From NCBI GenBank assembly GCA_963666935.1, contig OY762936.1, forward strand, positions 1,302,001-1,366,000: DNA of 64,000 nt. Reading direction: 5' to 3'. Below, one piece after another: positions 9,631-17,362 of the stretch; position 1 is the stretch's first letter; each line of letters opens with the position of its first letter. The translations under genes and the position numbers were made by a program. Source of the stretch: G963666935 sp963666935 (GTDB lineage: Bacteria > Bacillota > Clostridia > Christensenellales > CAG-138). Under the pieces are notes generated by a model that was given only the letters and a program-made list of their open reading frames with translations, was not told where the DNA came from and did not search any database.

Positions 9631-11424
9631 ATGGCAGAACTGCTTAAAGGCTGGAAACGCACTCATTACTGCGCGGATCCCTCACAGGCCCAGGTAGGAC
9701 AAGAGCTGCTGCTCATGGGATGGGCGGGAACATGGCGCAATCTTGGTGCGTTGATTTTCATTGGCCTGCGGGACCGCACCGGCGTCATGCAGGTGACCTT
9801 TGACGAGAGCACGCTCCCCAAAGAGACATTCGCTCTTGCGGAAACCATTCGCAGCGAATATGTGATTGCGGTCAAGGGCGTTTTGCAGCGGCGCGCGGAA
9901 AATATGGTCAACCCCAACATGAAAACCGGTGCCTATGAACTTTTGGCCACAGAGCTAAAGATTTTGAGCGCGGCGCAGACGCCGCCCATCTATATAGAGG
10001 ATGATTTAGATACGCAGGAGCAGGTGCGATTAAAGTACCGCTATTTGGATCTGCGCCGGCCCTGCATGCAAAAAAACCTGATTATACGGGACAAGGTGGC
10101 GCGGATTGCCCGCAATTACTTTGCGGAAAACGGGTTCCTTGAGATTGAAACTCCTATGCTCCAGAAATCCACCCCCGAAGGCGCTCGGGACTACCTTGTG
10201 CCCAGCCGGGTGCATCCAGGGAAATTTTATGCGCTGCCCCAAAGCCCGCAGCTCTTTAAACAGCTTTTAATGCTTTCGGGCTACGACCGCTATATACAGA
10301 TTGCCCGGTGTTTTCGGGATGAGGACCTTCGGGCGGATCGCCAGCCGGAATTCACCCAGATCGACCTGGAGATGGCCTTTGTGGACCGGGAAGACGTGAT
10401 GGCGGTAAACGAGGGGTTCATGGTCCGGCTGCTCAAAGAGACGCTGGACGTGGACGTGAAGCTGCCCCTTAGGCGGCTTACATGGCAGGAGGCCATGGAC
10501 CGGTTTGGCAGCGACAAACCGGACACCCGCTTCGGCCTTGAGCTTACGAATATTTCTGACATCGTAAAGGACTGTGGCTTTGGCGTGTTTACCGGCGCGC
10601 TGGCGCAGGGCGGCAGCGTCCGCTGCATCAACGTAAAAGGTGGCGTGGACAGACTGCCCCGCAAGAAGATCGACGAACTTACAGAGTTTGTAAAAACATA
10701 TCGCGCCAAGGGATTGGCCTGGATGAGCATGAAGCCGGAAGGCATGCAGTGCTCCTTTGCCAAGTTCCTGACGGAAGACCAGCTTGCGGGCATTGTGAAG
10801 CGGACCAACGCCGAAACGGGCGACATCCTGTTTTTCGTGGCGGACGCCGACAATGTGGTTTATGCTTCTTTGGGCGCGCTGCGTTTGGAAGTGGCAAAAC
10901 GGCTGGAGCTGATCCCCAAGGATTCCTATGACCTGCTTTGGATCACGGAATTTCCGCTCTTGGAATACAACGAGGACGAACGCCGCTTTGTAGCCATGCA
11001 CCACCCCTTCACCAGCCCCATGGATGAAGACATCGAATATTTGGATTCCGATCCGGGTAAGGTTCGAGCCAAGGCATACGACATGGTGATGAACGGCAGC
11101 GAGATTGGCGGCGGTTCCATCCGTATCCATTCGGCAGAGCTGCAGGAAAAGATGTTTGAGACGCTGGGCTTTACAAAAGAGGAAGCATGGAAGCGCTTCG
11201 GATTCCTTATGAACGCCTTCCAGTACGGTACGCCGCCCCACGGCGGCCTTGCATACGGGCTGGACAGGCTGGTGATGCTTATTTGCGGCGCAAGTAGCAT
11301 TCGCGACGTGATCGCGTTCCCCAAAGTGCAAACCGCGGCCTGCCTCATGAGCGGCGCACCCGACGAGGTGGATGACAAGCAGCTGGATGAGCTGAGCATT
11401 GCCTGCACCCGGCGGGAAGAATAA
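9631..11424 (+). CDS. aspS: Aspartyl-tRNA synthetase
   Basis: Class II synthetase for tRNA-Asp, 597 residues, the usual bacterial size including the GAD insertion domain. Visible parts are the N-terminal OB anticodon-binding domain (GWAGTWRN, IGLRDRTG), motif 2 (CFRDEDLRADRQPEFTQID), and motif 3 near the C-terminus (GLAYGLDRL). Whether it is discriminating or also makes Asp-tRNA-Asn cannot be decided here; no gatCAB or asnS is in the window. Cotranscribed with hisS by spacing. Confidence 0.97.
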   Translation: MAELLKGWKRTHYCADPSQAQVGQELLLMGWAGTWRNLGALIFIGLRDRTGVMQVTFDESTLPKETFALAETIRSEYVIAVKGVLQRRAENMVNPNMKTGAYELLATELKILSAAQTPPIYIEDDLDTQEQVRLKYRYLDLRRPCMQKNLIIRDKVARIARNYFAENGFLEIETPMLQKSTPEGARDYLVPSRVHPGKFYALPQSPQLFKQLLMLSGYDRYIQIARCFRDEDLRADRQPEFTQIDLEMAFVDREDVMAVNEGFMVRLLKETLDVDVKLPLRRLTWQEAMDRFGSDKPDTRFGLELTNISDIVKDCGFGVFTGALAQGGSVRCINVKGGVDRLPRKKIDELTEFVKTYRAKGLAWMSMKPEGMQCSFAKFLTEDQLAGIVKRTNAETGDILFFVADADNVVYASLGALRLEVAKRLELIPKDSYDLLWITEFPLLEYNEDERRFVAMHHPFTSPMDEDIEYLDSDPGKVRAKAYDMVMNGSEIGGGSIRIHSAELQEKMFETLGFTKEEAWKRFGFLMNAFQYGTPPHGGLAYGLDRLVMLICGASSIRDVIAFPKVQTAACLMSGAPDEVDDKQLDELSIACTRREE

Positions 11425-11447
11425 AGAGGACCCACAGGAGGAAAACT

Positions 11448-11885
11448 ATGAAAGACGATGTTTGCCAGACGGGAAAAGTGATGGAACTCAAGGGCGATAT
11501 AGCGGTGATCCGTTTCCACCGTAGCGACGCCTGTGGACACTGCAACGCTTGCTTCCGCTTCGGATCCAACGAGGCGGACATTGAGATTGAAAACCGTGCC
11601 AACGCGGAAGCGGGCGATACCGTTGTGATTGAGCTTTACGGCGGCAGCATGTTTAAGGCCAGCGCCATTATGTACGGCGTTCCCCTGATCGGTTTGGTTG
11701 TGGGAGTGGCTATCGGCAGTACGCTGGGTGACGTGTATGCGGCGGTGGGCGGCATTCTCTTATGTGCGGGGGCGTTTTTCATCATCCGGGCTTTTGAACC
11801 CAAGTTCCGCCGCATGAACGAATTTAAGCCCCGGATGGTAGAGGTTGTGAAACCGACAGAAGGACAGAAGAAAGAGGAGGAGTGA
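11448..11885 (+). CDS. SoxR-reducing system RseC/RnfX-family membrane protein
   Basis: A 145-residue RseC/MucC-like protein. A soluble N-terminal domain carries a CxxCxxC motif at Cys29, Cys32 and Cys35, followed by two hydrophobic segments at about residues 72-90 and 93-112, and a charged C-terminal tail. Family members associate with the Rnf/Rsx electron-transport complex or reduce SoxR. The Cys triplet could bind a cluster or take part in thiol exchange. The 4-nt context with trxA just downstream suggests a redox role, but that is inference; no rnf genes are in the window. SD AGGAGG lies just upstream of the ATG. Confidence 0.85.
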   Translation: MKDDVCQTGKVMELKGDIAVIRFHRSDACGHCNACFRFGSNEADIEIENRANAEAGDTVVIELYGGSMFKASAIMYGVPLIGLVVGVAIGSTLGDVYAAVGGILLCAGAFFIIRAFEPKFRRMNEFKPRMVEVVKPTEGQKKEEE

Positions 11886-11887
11886 AT

Positions 11888-12205
11888 ATGCTGATCCACG
11901 TAACCCAGAAAGACTTTGATGAGAAAGTACTCAAGAGCAAAATCCCAGTGCTGGTGGACTTTTGGGCACCCTGGTGCGGCCCCTGCCGTTCGTTGGGCCC
12001 TGTGATGGAGAAACTGGCGGAAAAGTACGATGGCAAGGCGCTTGTCGCTAAGGTGAATGTAGATGAGAATACAGAACTTGCCTCCCAATACCGGATCATG
12101 AGCATCCCTGCGGTGTACCTGTTCCAAGGCGGAAGTTCTGTAAACAAGCTGGTGGGTGCTTATCCCATTGAAGCTTACTCTGAGATGATTGATGGAATCA
12201 AATAA
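11888..12205 (+). CDS. trxA: Thioredoxin
   Basis: Small disulfide reductase with the redox-active W29-C-G-P-C33 motif and the conserved cis-Pro loop (SIPAVYLF). The start is taken at ATG 11888 because AGGAGG at 11875-11880 sits 7 nt upstream; a GTG at 11882 would overlap its own SD. This gives 105 residues, the family length. It directly follows the RseC-like gene (separation 2 nt) and ends the long left-hand operon before a strong terminator. Confidence 0.95.
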   Translation: MLIHVTQKDFDEKVLKSKIPVLVDFWAPWCGPCRSLGPVMEKLAEKYDGKALVAKVNVDENTELASQYRIMSIPAVYLFQGGSSVNKLVGAYPIEAYSEMIDGIK

Positions 12206-12225
12206 AACTTGGGGTAAAATATGGG

Positions 12226-12253
12226 CGCGGCGGTTGTAATTCCGCCGCGTTTT
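12226..12253 (+). terminator. Intrinsic terminator after trxA
   Basis: Perfect 8-bp GC stem CGCGGCGG (12226-12233) and CCGCCGCG (12242-12249) with an 8-nt loop, followed by TTTT. It closes the recJ-to-trxA transcription unit. Confidence 0.9.
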
Positions 12254-12262
12254 CATTATAAT
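12234..12262 (+). promoter_or_regulatory. Candidate promoter of glyA
   Basis: TATAAT at 12257-12262 is preceded at exactly 17 nt by TTGTAA (12234-12239). The -35-like element lies in the loop of the preceding terminator. A start near 12269 would give a leader of about 55 nt, too short for a glycine or folate riboswitch. Confidence 0.55.
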
Positions 12263-12324
12263 GAAGGCTGTGAATATAACCTTTTGAGGGATTTTCAATA
12301 AAATATGCCTAAAGGAGTGAAAAA

Positions 12325-13569
12325 ATGATTCAATTTGATCTCATTCGCGCTACGGCACCCGACGTGGCGGAAGCAATGGAGCTGGAGCTTAAGCGCCAGC
12401 GCACCAACATTGAGCTGATCGCATCGGAAAACTTTGTTTCAGAAGCAGTGATGGCGGCCATGGGCAGCCATTTGACCAACAAGTATGCGGAGGGCTACCC
12501 AGGGAAGCGGTATTACGGCGGCTGCGAATACGTGGATATCGTGGAAAACATTGCCCGGGACCGCGCTTGCGCACTTTTCGGTGCGGAGCATGCCAACGTG
12601 CAGCCCCATTCAGGCGCCAGTGCCAACGTTGCCGTATATTTCGCCCTACTCAATCCTGGAGATACCGTGATGGGAATGAACCTCTCCCATGGCGGACACC
12701 TAACCCACGGCAGCCCCGTAAACCTTTCCGGAAAATACTTTAACTTTGTGCCTTACGGCGTCATGCCCGACACAGAGATGATTGATTACGATAACATCCG
12801 CGCCATTGCCAAAGAGTGCAAGCCCAAGATGATCGTGGCGGGCGCCAGCGCCTATGCCAGATCTTTGGATTTTACCAAGTTCCGTGAAATTGCTGACGAG
12901 GTGGGCGCACTCTTAGTGGTGGATATGGCTCACATTGCGGGCCTCGTGGCCACGGGTCAGCACATGAATCCCGTGCCCTATTCCGATATTGTCACCTCCA
13001 CCACCCATAAGACTTTGCGCGGGCCTCGGGGCGGATTGATCCTTTGCAAGGAGCAATATGCCAAGGCCATCGACAAGGCCATATTCCCCGGCATTCAGGG
13101 CGGTCCGCTCATGCACGTCATCGCCGCAAAAGCCGTATGTTTTGAGGAAGCGCAAAAACCTGAGTTCCAGGCTTATGGCGCGCAGGTTCGCGAGAACGCC
13201 GTTGCTCTTTCCCAGAGCCTGATGGAAAACGGCGTCAAGCTGGTTTCCAACGGCACCGACAACCACCTGATGCTTGTTGACCTTGGTGCCGACGGCCTCA
13301 CCGGCAAGGAGCTGGAGAACCTGATGGACGAGGCGCATATCACCGCCAACAAGAATACCGTTCCCAACGAGACCCGCAGTCCCTTTGTGACCAGCGGCGT
13401 TCGGCTGGGCACGCCTGCTGCGACCTCCCGGGGCCTTCAGGAAGATGATTTCAGGCAGGTGGGCAAGTTCATCGCAAAAATCATTCACGAAGGGGAGGCT
13501 GCCGTTCCTGCAGTGCGGGCCGGCGTCGCAAAGATTGCGGAGAAATATCCTATGTACCCCAATTCCTGA
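12325..13569 (+). CDS. glyA: Serine hydroxymethyltransferase
   Basis: PLP enzyme interconverting serine and glycine with tetrahydrofolate, main source of one-carbon units. The 414-residue protein has the N-terminal LIASENF and NKYAEGYPGKRYYGG blocks and the PLP lysine K229 inside STTHKTLRGPRGG. Length is normal. An AAAGGAG SD lies 7 nt before the ATG. It stands alone between two terminators and so is probably monocistronic. Confidence 0.97.
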   Translation: MIQFDLIRATAPDVAEAMELELKRQRTNIELIASENFVSEAVMAAMGSHLTNKYAEGYPGKRYYGGCEYVDIVENIARDRACALFGAEHANVQPHSGASANVAVYFALLNPGDTVMGMNLSHGGHLTHGSPVNLSGKYFNFVPYGVMPDTEMIDYDNIRAIAKECKPKMIVAGASAYARSLDFTKFREIADEVGALLVVDMAHIAGLVATGQHMNPVPYSDIVTSTTHKTLRGPRGGLILCKEQYAKAIDKAIFPGIQGGPLMHVIAAKAVCFEEAQKPEFQAYGAQVRENAVALSQSLMENGVKLVSNGTDNHLMLVDLGADGLTGKELENLMDEAHITANKNTVPNETRSPFVTSGVRLGTPAATSRGLQEDDFRQVGKFIAKIIHEGEAAVPAVRAGVAKIAEKYPMYPNS

Positions 13570-13580
13570 GCAAGGACAAA

Positions 13581-13606
13581 AGAGGCGCGTATGCGCCTCT
13601 TTTTTT
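13581..13606 (+). terminator. Intrinsic terminator after glyA
   Basis: AGAGGCGC (13581-13588), 4-nt loop, GCGCCTCT (13593-13600), then six T. Confidence 0.93.
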
Positions 13607-13614
13607 GCGGAAAA

Positions 13615-13672
13615 AATAATTCCAAGTAATATAGTAGGAATTATTGACAAGCCACTTAGGGTATGCTATAGT
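13615..13672 (+). promoter_or_regulatory. iscR promoter with overlapping inverted-repeat operator
   Basis: TTGACA at 13644-13649 and TATAGT at 13667-13672 are 17 nt apart, a near-consensus housekeeping promoter; transcription would start near 13679. Immediately upstream, AATAATTCC (13615-13623) and GGAATTATT (13637-13645) form a perfect 9-bp inverted repeat separated by 13 nt, and its right arm overlaps the -35 box. Rrf2 regulators bind dyads near their own promoters, so this is a good candidate autoregulatory operator for IscR. Confidence 0.75.
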
Positions 13673-13717
13673 GTGCGAGGAAATCCGAGCAATCAAGTTG
13701 GAATTGGAGGAAAGCGC

Positions 13718-14152
13718 GTGCGGTTATCGACTCGAGGCAGATACGGGCTGAAGGCTATGGTAGACCTGGCGATGGCCTACGGCGACGGAAACATGAACAT
13801 TGGCGCACTGGCGACCCAACAGGGAATTAGCGACGCTTATCTGGAACAGCTGGTTGCCTCCTTAAAAAGGGCAGGCTTGGTGAGTTCGGTGCGGGGTGCC
13901 CAAGGCGGATACTCCCTTTCCCGGGAGCCTTCACAGATCAACGCAGGGGATATTCTGCGGGCGCTGGAAGGCAGCACAGACATCATGGATTGCGTTGGTA
14001 CGACCCATGTGGGCTGCGATTCCGCATGCACCTGTTCCGCGCGGCCTCTTTGGCTCAAGCTGCAAAAGCGCATCGACGAAGTATTGGACAACACGTCTTT
14101 GGCCGACATGGCCGAGGATTATAAAATACAGAAGAATCGAGGTAACGTATGA
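13718..14152 (+). CDS. iscR: Rrf2-family transcriptional regulator (IscR-like)
   Basis: DNA-binding regulator of Fe-S cluster assembly genes. From GTG 13718 the protein is 144 residues; TTGGAGG at 13704-13710 sets this start 7 nt downstream. The N-terminal winged helix (STRGRYGLKAMVDLA, ISDAYLEQL, GGYSL) is the Rrf2 signature. Three Cys are in the C-terminal half (Cys at about 89, 97 and 101, with a further one near 103), placed like the [2Fe-2S] ligands of IscR; cluster binding is inferred. The ATG of iscS overlaps its stop. CymR-like cysteine regulation is the alternative, but CymR lacks these cysteines and the iscS-iscU context favours IscR. Confidence 0.93.
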   Translation: MRLSTRGRYGLKAMVDLAMAYGDGNMNIGALATQQGISDAYLEQLVASLKRAGLVSSVRGAQGGYSLSREPSQINAGDILRALEGSTDIMDCVGTTHVGCDSACTCSARPLWLKLQKRIDEVLDNTSLADMAEDYKIQKNRGNV

Positions 14153-15306
14153 GAAAAGTATACATGGACAACGCCGCCACCACGGCGTTGATGCCACAAG
14201 TGCTTGAAAAGATGATGCCGTATTTTACCCTGTTTTACGGCAACCCTTCCAGTGTGCATGAGTTCGGCCGCAAGGCGAAGGAAGGGCTGGATTTGGCCCG
14301 AGAGCAGGTTGCCAAGGCGTTGAACGCTTCCGCTGACGAAATTATTTTTACGGGCTGCGGCACGGAGAGTGACAACACGGCGCTTATTGGCTGCGTGGAG
14401 AAATATAAGGGAAAGGGAAATCACATCATCACCACCGCGGTGGAGCACCACGCCATTCTTCACACCTGCGAATATTTGGAGAAGCGTGGGGTGGAAGTAA
14501 CCTACTTACCGGTGGACGAATACGGCATGGTAACGGCGGCGCAGGTGGAAAATGCCATACGGGACAACACGATTCTGGTATCGGTGATGTTTGCCAACAA
14601 CGAGATCGGCAGCATCAACCCCATCGCGGAAATCGGAGCCGTATGCCACGAAAAGGGCGTACTATTCCACACCGATGCGGTACAGGCCGTGGGCCACGTG
14701 CCCGTGGACGTGAAGGCCATGAACATCGACATGCTTTCCCTGTCTGCCCATAAGTTCCATGGCCCAAAGGGCGTGGGCGCACTGTATGTGAAGAAGGGAC
14801 TGCGCCTTCCCAGCTATATCATGGGAGGGGGACAGGAGAAGGGTCGCCGGGCCGGCACGGAAAACACCGCAGGTATTGTGGGCCTTGGCGGGGCCATTGA
14901 GCTGGCAGTTTCTCATATGGAAGAAAACGCCAAGAAGATGATCATATTGCGGGACCGGCTTATGGCGGGTATTGAAAAGATTCCAGAAGTGAAGCTCAAT
15001 GGTCACCCGACCAAACGGCTTCCCAACAACGTGAATTACAGCATCAAATACATCGAGGGCGAGTCCATACTGCTGATGTTGGACCTTAATGGCATTGCGG
15101 CATCCTCGGGTTCCGCCTGTACCTCGGGATCCTTGGATCCTTCCCACGTGCTGCTGGCCATAGGGCTCTCTCACGAGATTGCCCACGGCTCTCTTCGCCT
15201 GACGCTGGGAGACGAGACGACGCAGGAAGATGTAGATTATGTGCTGGAAGTACTTTATCAGACCACAGACCGGCTTCGCGCCATGAGCCCCCTATACAAA
15301 GGTTAA
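14149..15306 (+). CDS. iscS: Cysteine desulfurase (IscS/NifS type)
   Basis: PLP enzyme that takes sulfur from cysteine and hands it to IscU as persulfide. The 385-residue protein starts with YMDNAATT, has the PLP lysine at 202 in SAHKFHGPKG and the catalytic cysteine at 324 in SSGSACTSGS, on the long flexible loop of group I desulfurases. It overlaps iscR by 4 nt (ATGA) and precedes iscU by 13 nt, the common clostridial isc cluster. Confidence 0.97.
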   Translation: MRKVYMDNAATTALMPQVLEKMMPYFTLFYGNPSSVHEFGRKAKEGLDLAREQVAKALNASADEIIFTGCGTESDNTALIGCVEKYKGKGNHIITTAVEHHAILHTCEYLEKRGVEVTYLPVDEYGMVTAAQVENAIRDNTILVSVMFANNEIGSINPIAEIGAVCHEKGVLFHTDAVQAVGHVPVDVKAMNIDMLSLSAHKFHGPKGVGALYVKKGLRLPSYIMGGGQEKGRRAGTENTAGIVGLGGAIELAVSHMEENAKKMIILRDRLMAGIEKIPEVKLNGHPTKRLPNNVNYSIKYIEGESILLMLDLNGIAASSGSACTSGSLDPSHVLLAIGLSHEIAHGSLRLTLGDETTQEDVDYVLEVLYQTTDRLRAMSPLYKG

Positions 15307-15319
15307 GGAGAAAACGCAT

Positions 15320-15697
15320 ATGTATACAGAGAAAGTATTGGATCACTTCAAGAATCCCCGCAACATGGGGGAAGTGGAAGGCGCCAACGGGGTTGGTATG
15401 GTCGGCAATGCCAAATGCGGCGATATTATGCAGATGTTTTTAAAGATTAATGACGACGGCGTGATCGAGGATGTGGGATTCAAAACATTTGGCTGTGGCG
15501 CGGCCATTGCCACCAGTTCCATTGCCACTGAGATGGTTAAGGGGAAAACGGTGGACGAAGCGCTCAAGCTTACCAATGCCGCTGTGGTAGAGGCGCTGGA
15601 AGGCTTGCCGCCTGCGAAGATTCACTGCTCCGTACTGGCCGAAGAGGCCATTAAGGCGGCGCTGGAAGATTATGTGAAACGCAAGGCGGAGAAATAA
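15320..15697 (+). CDS. iscU: Fe-S cluster assembly scaffold IscU/NifU N-terminal type
   Basis: Scaffold on which the nascent Fe-S cluster is built. The 125 residues hold the three conserved cysteines in AKCGDIM, GCGAAIATSS and HCSVLAEEA, with the Asp after the first Cys. It has only the IscU domain, with no ferredoxin or Nfu extension. AAGGAG SD upstream. Last gene of the isc operon, followed by a bidirectional terminator. Confidence 0.96.
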   Translation: MYTEKVLDHFKNPRNMGEVEGANGVGMVGNAKCGDIMQMFLKINDDGVIEDVGFKTFGCGAAIATSSIATEMVKGKTVDEALKLTNAAVVEALEGLPPAKIHCSVLAEEAIKAALEDYVKRKAEK

Positions 15698-15718
15698 CTG
15701 AAGGAAAAAGAAGAAAAT

Positions 15719-15742
15719 AAAAAGGCGCGACTGCGCCTTTTT
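15719..15742. terminator. Bidirectional terminator between iscU and a minus-strand gene
   Basis: AAAAAGGCGC (15719-15728), 4-nt loop, GCGCCTTTTT (15733-15742). The A- and T-runs let it serve iscU and the convergent small gene at 15758-16024. Confidence 0.88.
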
Positions 15743-15757
15743 AATATGTTGTTTCTA

Positions 15758-16024
15758 TTAGCGCTTGCTTTTTTCTTCCCGGGAGGCAAGCCAGAAATCC
15801 AAAAAACGCAGCGCATCCAACTGGGTCTGCGCCTGACAGTCTTCTGCAGTGATATATCGGATGGCACTGTTCCAAGCCCCGAGAGGAAAGCTGGATGGAT
15901 CCATTTTTTTGATTGCGGAACGGATCTCTTTGGCATAACGTGCCAGGTGCAGGTCTGAAATATATGAACAGCCGGATAAAGATTGTAACTGATCTAGAAG
16001 GTCGGACATATCATGGAGCGCCAT
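15758..16024 (-). CDS. Hypothetical 88-residue protein
   Basis: Not recognised. The product is soluble, predicted helical, with charged and hydrophobic residues alternating, a Trp in LGAWNSAIR and another in LRFLDFWLA. No signal peptide or metal motif. Evidence that it is real: an AAAGGAGT SD lies 9 nt before the ATG on the minus strand, it fills the gap exactly up to the bidirectional terminator, and no better frame covers the region. It converges on iscU. Function unknown. Confidence 0.7.
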   Translation of the reverse strand: MALHDMSDLLDQLQSLSGCSYISDLHLARYAKEIRSAIKKMDPSSFPLGAWNSAIRYITAEDCQAQTQLDALRFLDFWLASREEKSKR

Positions 16025-16304
16025 TCAACTCTTACTCCTTTGCAAGCTGTTCGTATATAACTAATGTTAATATTACATGGATGGATTACAATAAAAAAAG
16101 ACAAAATTCGCCAAAAACAATCAAAATAACTACTGCTTTTAATTATAAACGACCGCTATATCCTTGTCTACTATTTTGCATAGTTTTTTTAAAATTATGA
16201 ATAGTATTATGGGAGCCGGTGGAAAAAAGAGCTGAAATTGGCATCTCGCTCAAGAAAGATTTCGGGCAAACTATGCATAAAGGATTGTGAAAGGAGCGAT
16301 ACCC
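16025..16304. other. AT-rich intergenic region with a long-range 9-bp inverted repeat
   Basis: This 280-nt divergent spacer is much richer in A+T than its neighbours. GCATAGTTT (16178-16186) is exactly complementary to AAACTATGC (16268-16276), enclosing 81 nt that contains purine-rich and GC patches, so a folded RNA leader for the next small gene is possible. No convincing housekeeping promoter is visible. Confidence 0.4.
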
Positions 16305-16466
16305 ATGAAAAAAATGGCATTTGTTGTAGGGCTTGCTGCAGGCATGGCAGCCGCGGGCGCGGTACTTACATCCATGTATCCCGACGTATCCCGCCGTCTC
16401 GTGAAGGACACTCGCAAGGCCGTGCGCGGCGGGCGCAAAGTGTTTGGCGGCATGTTTGGCGGCTGA
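16305..16466 (+). CDS. Small 53-residue membrane-anchored protein
   Basis: Too short for standard gene callers. The ATG has an AAGGAG SD 8 nt upstream. The peptide starts MKKMAFVVGLAAGMAAAG, a single hydrophobic segment of about 18 residues, followed by a strongly basic stretch (RRLVKDTRKAVRGGRKV) and a glycine-rich end. This looks like a small single-pass protein with a basic cytoplasmic tail, somewhat like YtxH-type proteins. Function unknown. It stands between a long AT-rich spacer and a hairpin at 16517. Confidence 0.72.
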   Translation: MKKMAFVVGLAAGMAAAGAVLTSMYPDVSRRLVKDTRKAVRGGRKVFGGMFGG

Positions 16467-16516
16467 AAAAAGAGAATTCAGAGCGGCGCCGCCCTGAAAA
16501 AATTGAAGCGTAGAGG

Positions 16517-16536
16517 CCCCCTTGGTTAAAAGGGGG
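16517..16536 (+). terminator. Hairpin after the 53-residue gene
   Basis: CCCCCTT (16517-16523), 6-nt loop, AAGGGGG (16530-16536); flanking TAGAG and CTCTA can extend the stem. The T-tract is poor, so termination efficiency is uncertain. Confidence 0.55.
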
Positions 16537-16544
16537 ATTCTCTA

Positions 16545-16573
16545 TTTACAAAGGATACGTGTCGGTTTATACT
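16545..16573 (+). promoter_or_regulatory. Promoter of ireB
   Basis: TTTACA (16545-16550) and TATACT (16568-16573) with a 17-nt spacer. The start would be near 16580, about 23 nt before the GTG of ireB. Confidence 0.72.
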
Positions 16574-16602
16574 AAGGATAAAAGAGGATGGAGGTGGGGG
16601 CC

Positions 16603-16881
16603 GTGACAGATGATACCAGCAGAACCGTACACTTTCAAATCAAGAAAGAGCGCACACATGCGGGGGATGTGCTCATGCGCGTTTATCAGGCCATGGCGGA
16701 AAAGGGATACGATCCTATCAACCAGATCGTAGGATACCTTATTTCTGGCGATCCTACCTATATCACAAGCTATAATAACGCCCGATATCTGATCCGCATG
16801 ATCGAGCGGGACGAGCTTATTGAGGAGCTGGTTCGGTTTTTCGTGGAGGAAAACGGAGAAGAGAGCAAAGTAGAAGTTTAA
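16603..16881 (+). CDS. ireB: IreB-family regulatory phosphoprotein
   Basis: Small regulator (DUF965) that in Enterococcus is phosphorylated by the PASTA kinase IreK and affects cell-wall stress and cephalosporin tolerance. The core YDPINQIVGYLISGDPTYI and ERDELIEELVRFF are diagnostic. GTG 16603 is chosen because GGAGGT lies 7 nt upstream; the ATG at 16588 has an SD touching it. This gives 92 residues with a Thr-rich N-terminus (TDDTSRT), where phosphorylation is expected. It heads the conserved ireB-ruvX-DUF1292 trio. The cognate kinase is not in the window. Confidence 0.93.
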   Translation: MTDDTSRTVHFQIKKERTHAGDVLMRVYQAMAEKGYDPINQIVGYLISGDPTYITSYNNARYLIRMIERDELIEELVRFFVEENGEESKVEV

Positions 16882-16899
16882 AAAGCGTTGAAATCCTGC

Positions 16900-16924
16900 G
16901 CCGCGCTCCGTGCGCGGCCTTTTT
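16900..16924 (+). terminator. Terminator or attenuator between ireB and ruvX
   Basis: GCCGCGC (16900-16906), 5-nt loop, GCGCGGC (16912-16918), then CTTTTT. The T-tract runs straight into the ruvX ribosome-binding site (GGAGGAAG), leaving no room for another promoter, so ruvX must be expressed by read-through. Confidence 0.8.
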
Positions 16925-16939
16925 CTGGAGGAAGATAAT

Positions 16940-17362
16940 ATGAAGCGAGTACTGGCTCTTGACGTGGGCGACAGACGAATCGGAATTGCGGTAAGCGACC
17001 CGCTGGGGTTCACGGCGCAGCCGCTGGAGACCTATACACGCACGGGAGAAATAGAAAAAGACACGGCCTATATTTTGCGCATGGCGGAGGGGTATAAACC
17101 CGTTCGGTTGCTGTTCGGAATGCCCCGAAATATGGACGGTAGTTATGGCTTCCAGAGTGAAAAGGTGAAGGAGTTCGCCGAGGCGGTTCTGGAGAACTGG
17201 GATGGAGAGCATGTATACTACGACGAGAGGCTCACTACCGCAGCGGCAGAACGGGTGCTTATGGAAGCGGAGCTGGATTGGAGAAAACGCCGCAAGGTGG
17301 TAGATAAGGTGGCGGCCGTGGTCATCCTGCAGGGATACCTAGCCACCAATCCTAAACTGTAA
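16940..17362 (+). CDS. ruvX: Putative Holliday junction resolvase / pre-16S rRNA nuclease RuvX
   Basis: RNase H-fold nuclease (YqgF) that in E. coli processes the 16S rRNA 5' end. From ATG 16940, set by GGAGG, the protein is 140 residues. It has the first acidic motif in LALDVGDRRIGIAVSD, GMPRNMDGSYG, DERLTTAAAERVL and the last acidic motif in DKVAAVVILQGYL. The final 23 codons and stop lie in the first copy of an exact 70-bp tandem duplication; the reading frame is not changed by it. Confidence 0.94.
   Translation: MKRVLALDVGDRRIGIAVSDPLGFTAQPLETYTRTGEIEKDTAYILRMAEGYKPVRLLFGMPRNMDGSYGFQSEKVKEFAEAVLENWDGEHVYYDERLTTAAAERVLMEAELDWRKRRKVVDKVAAVVILQGYLATNPKL

Noticed and set aside
10267..11331. 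A 354-codon minus-strand frame opposite aspS
   Set aside because: Antisense shadow of a well conserved synthetase gene with atypical composition.
12263..12324. Glycine or folate riboswitch before glyA
   Set aside because: The leader is about 55 nt, shorter than known glycine or THF aptamers, and no conserved core was seen.
13445..13717. Long N-terminal extension of iscR into glyA
   Set aside because: It would cross the glyA terminator and the iscR promoter; the GTG at 13718 has a strong SD and gives the family N-terminus.
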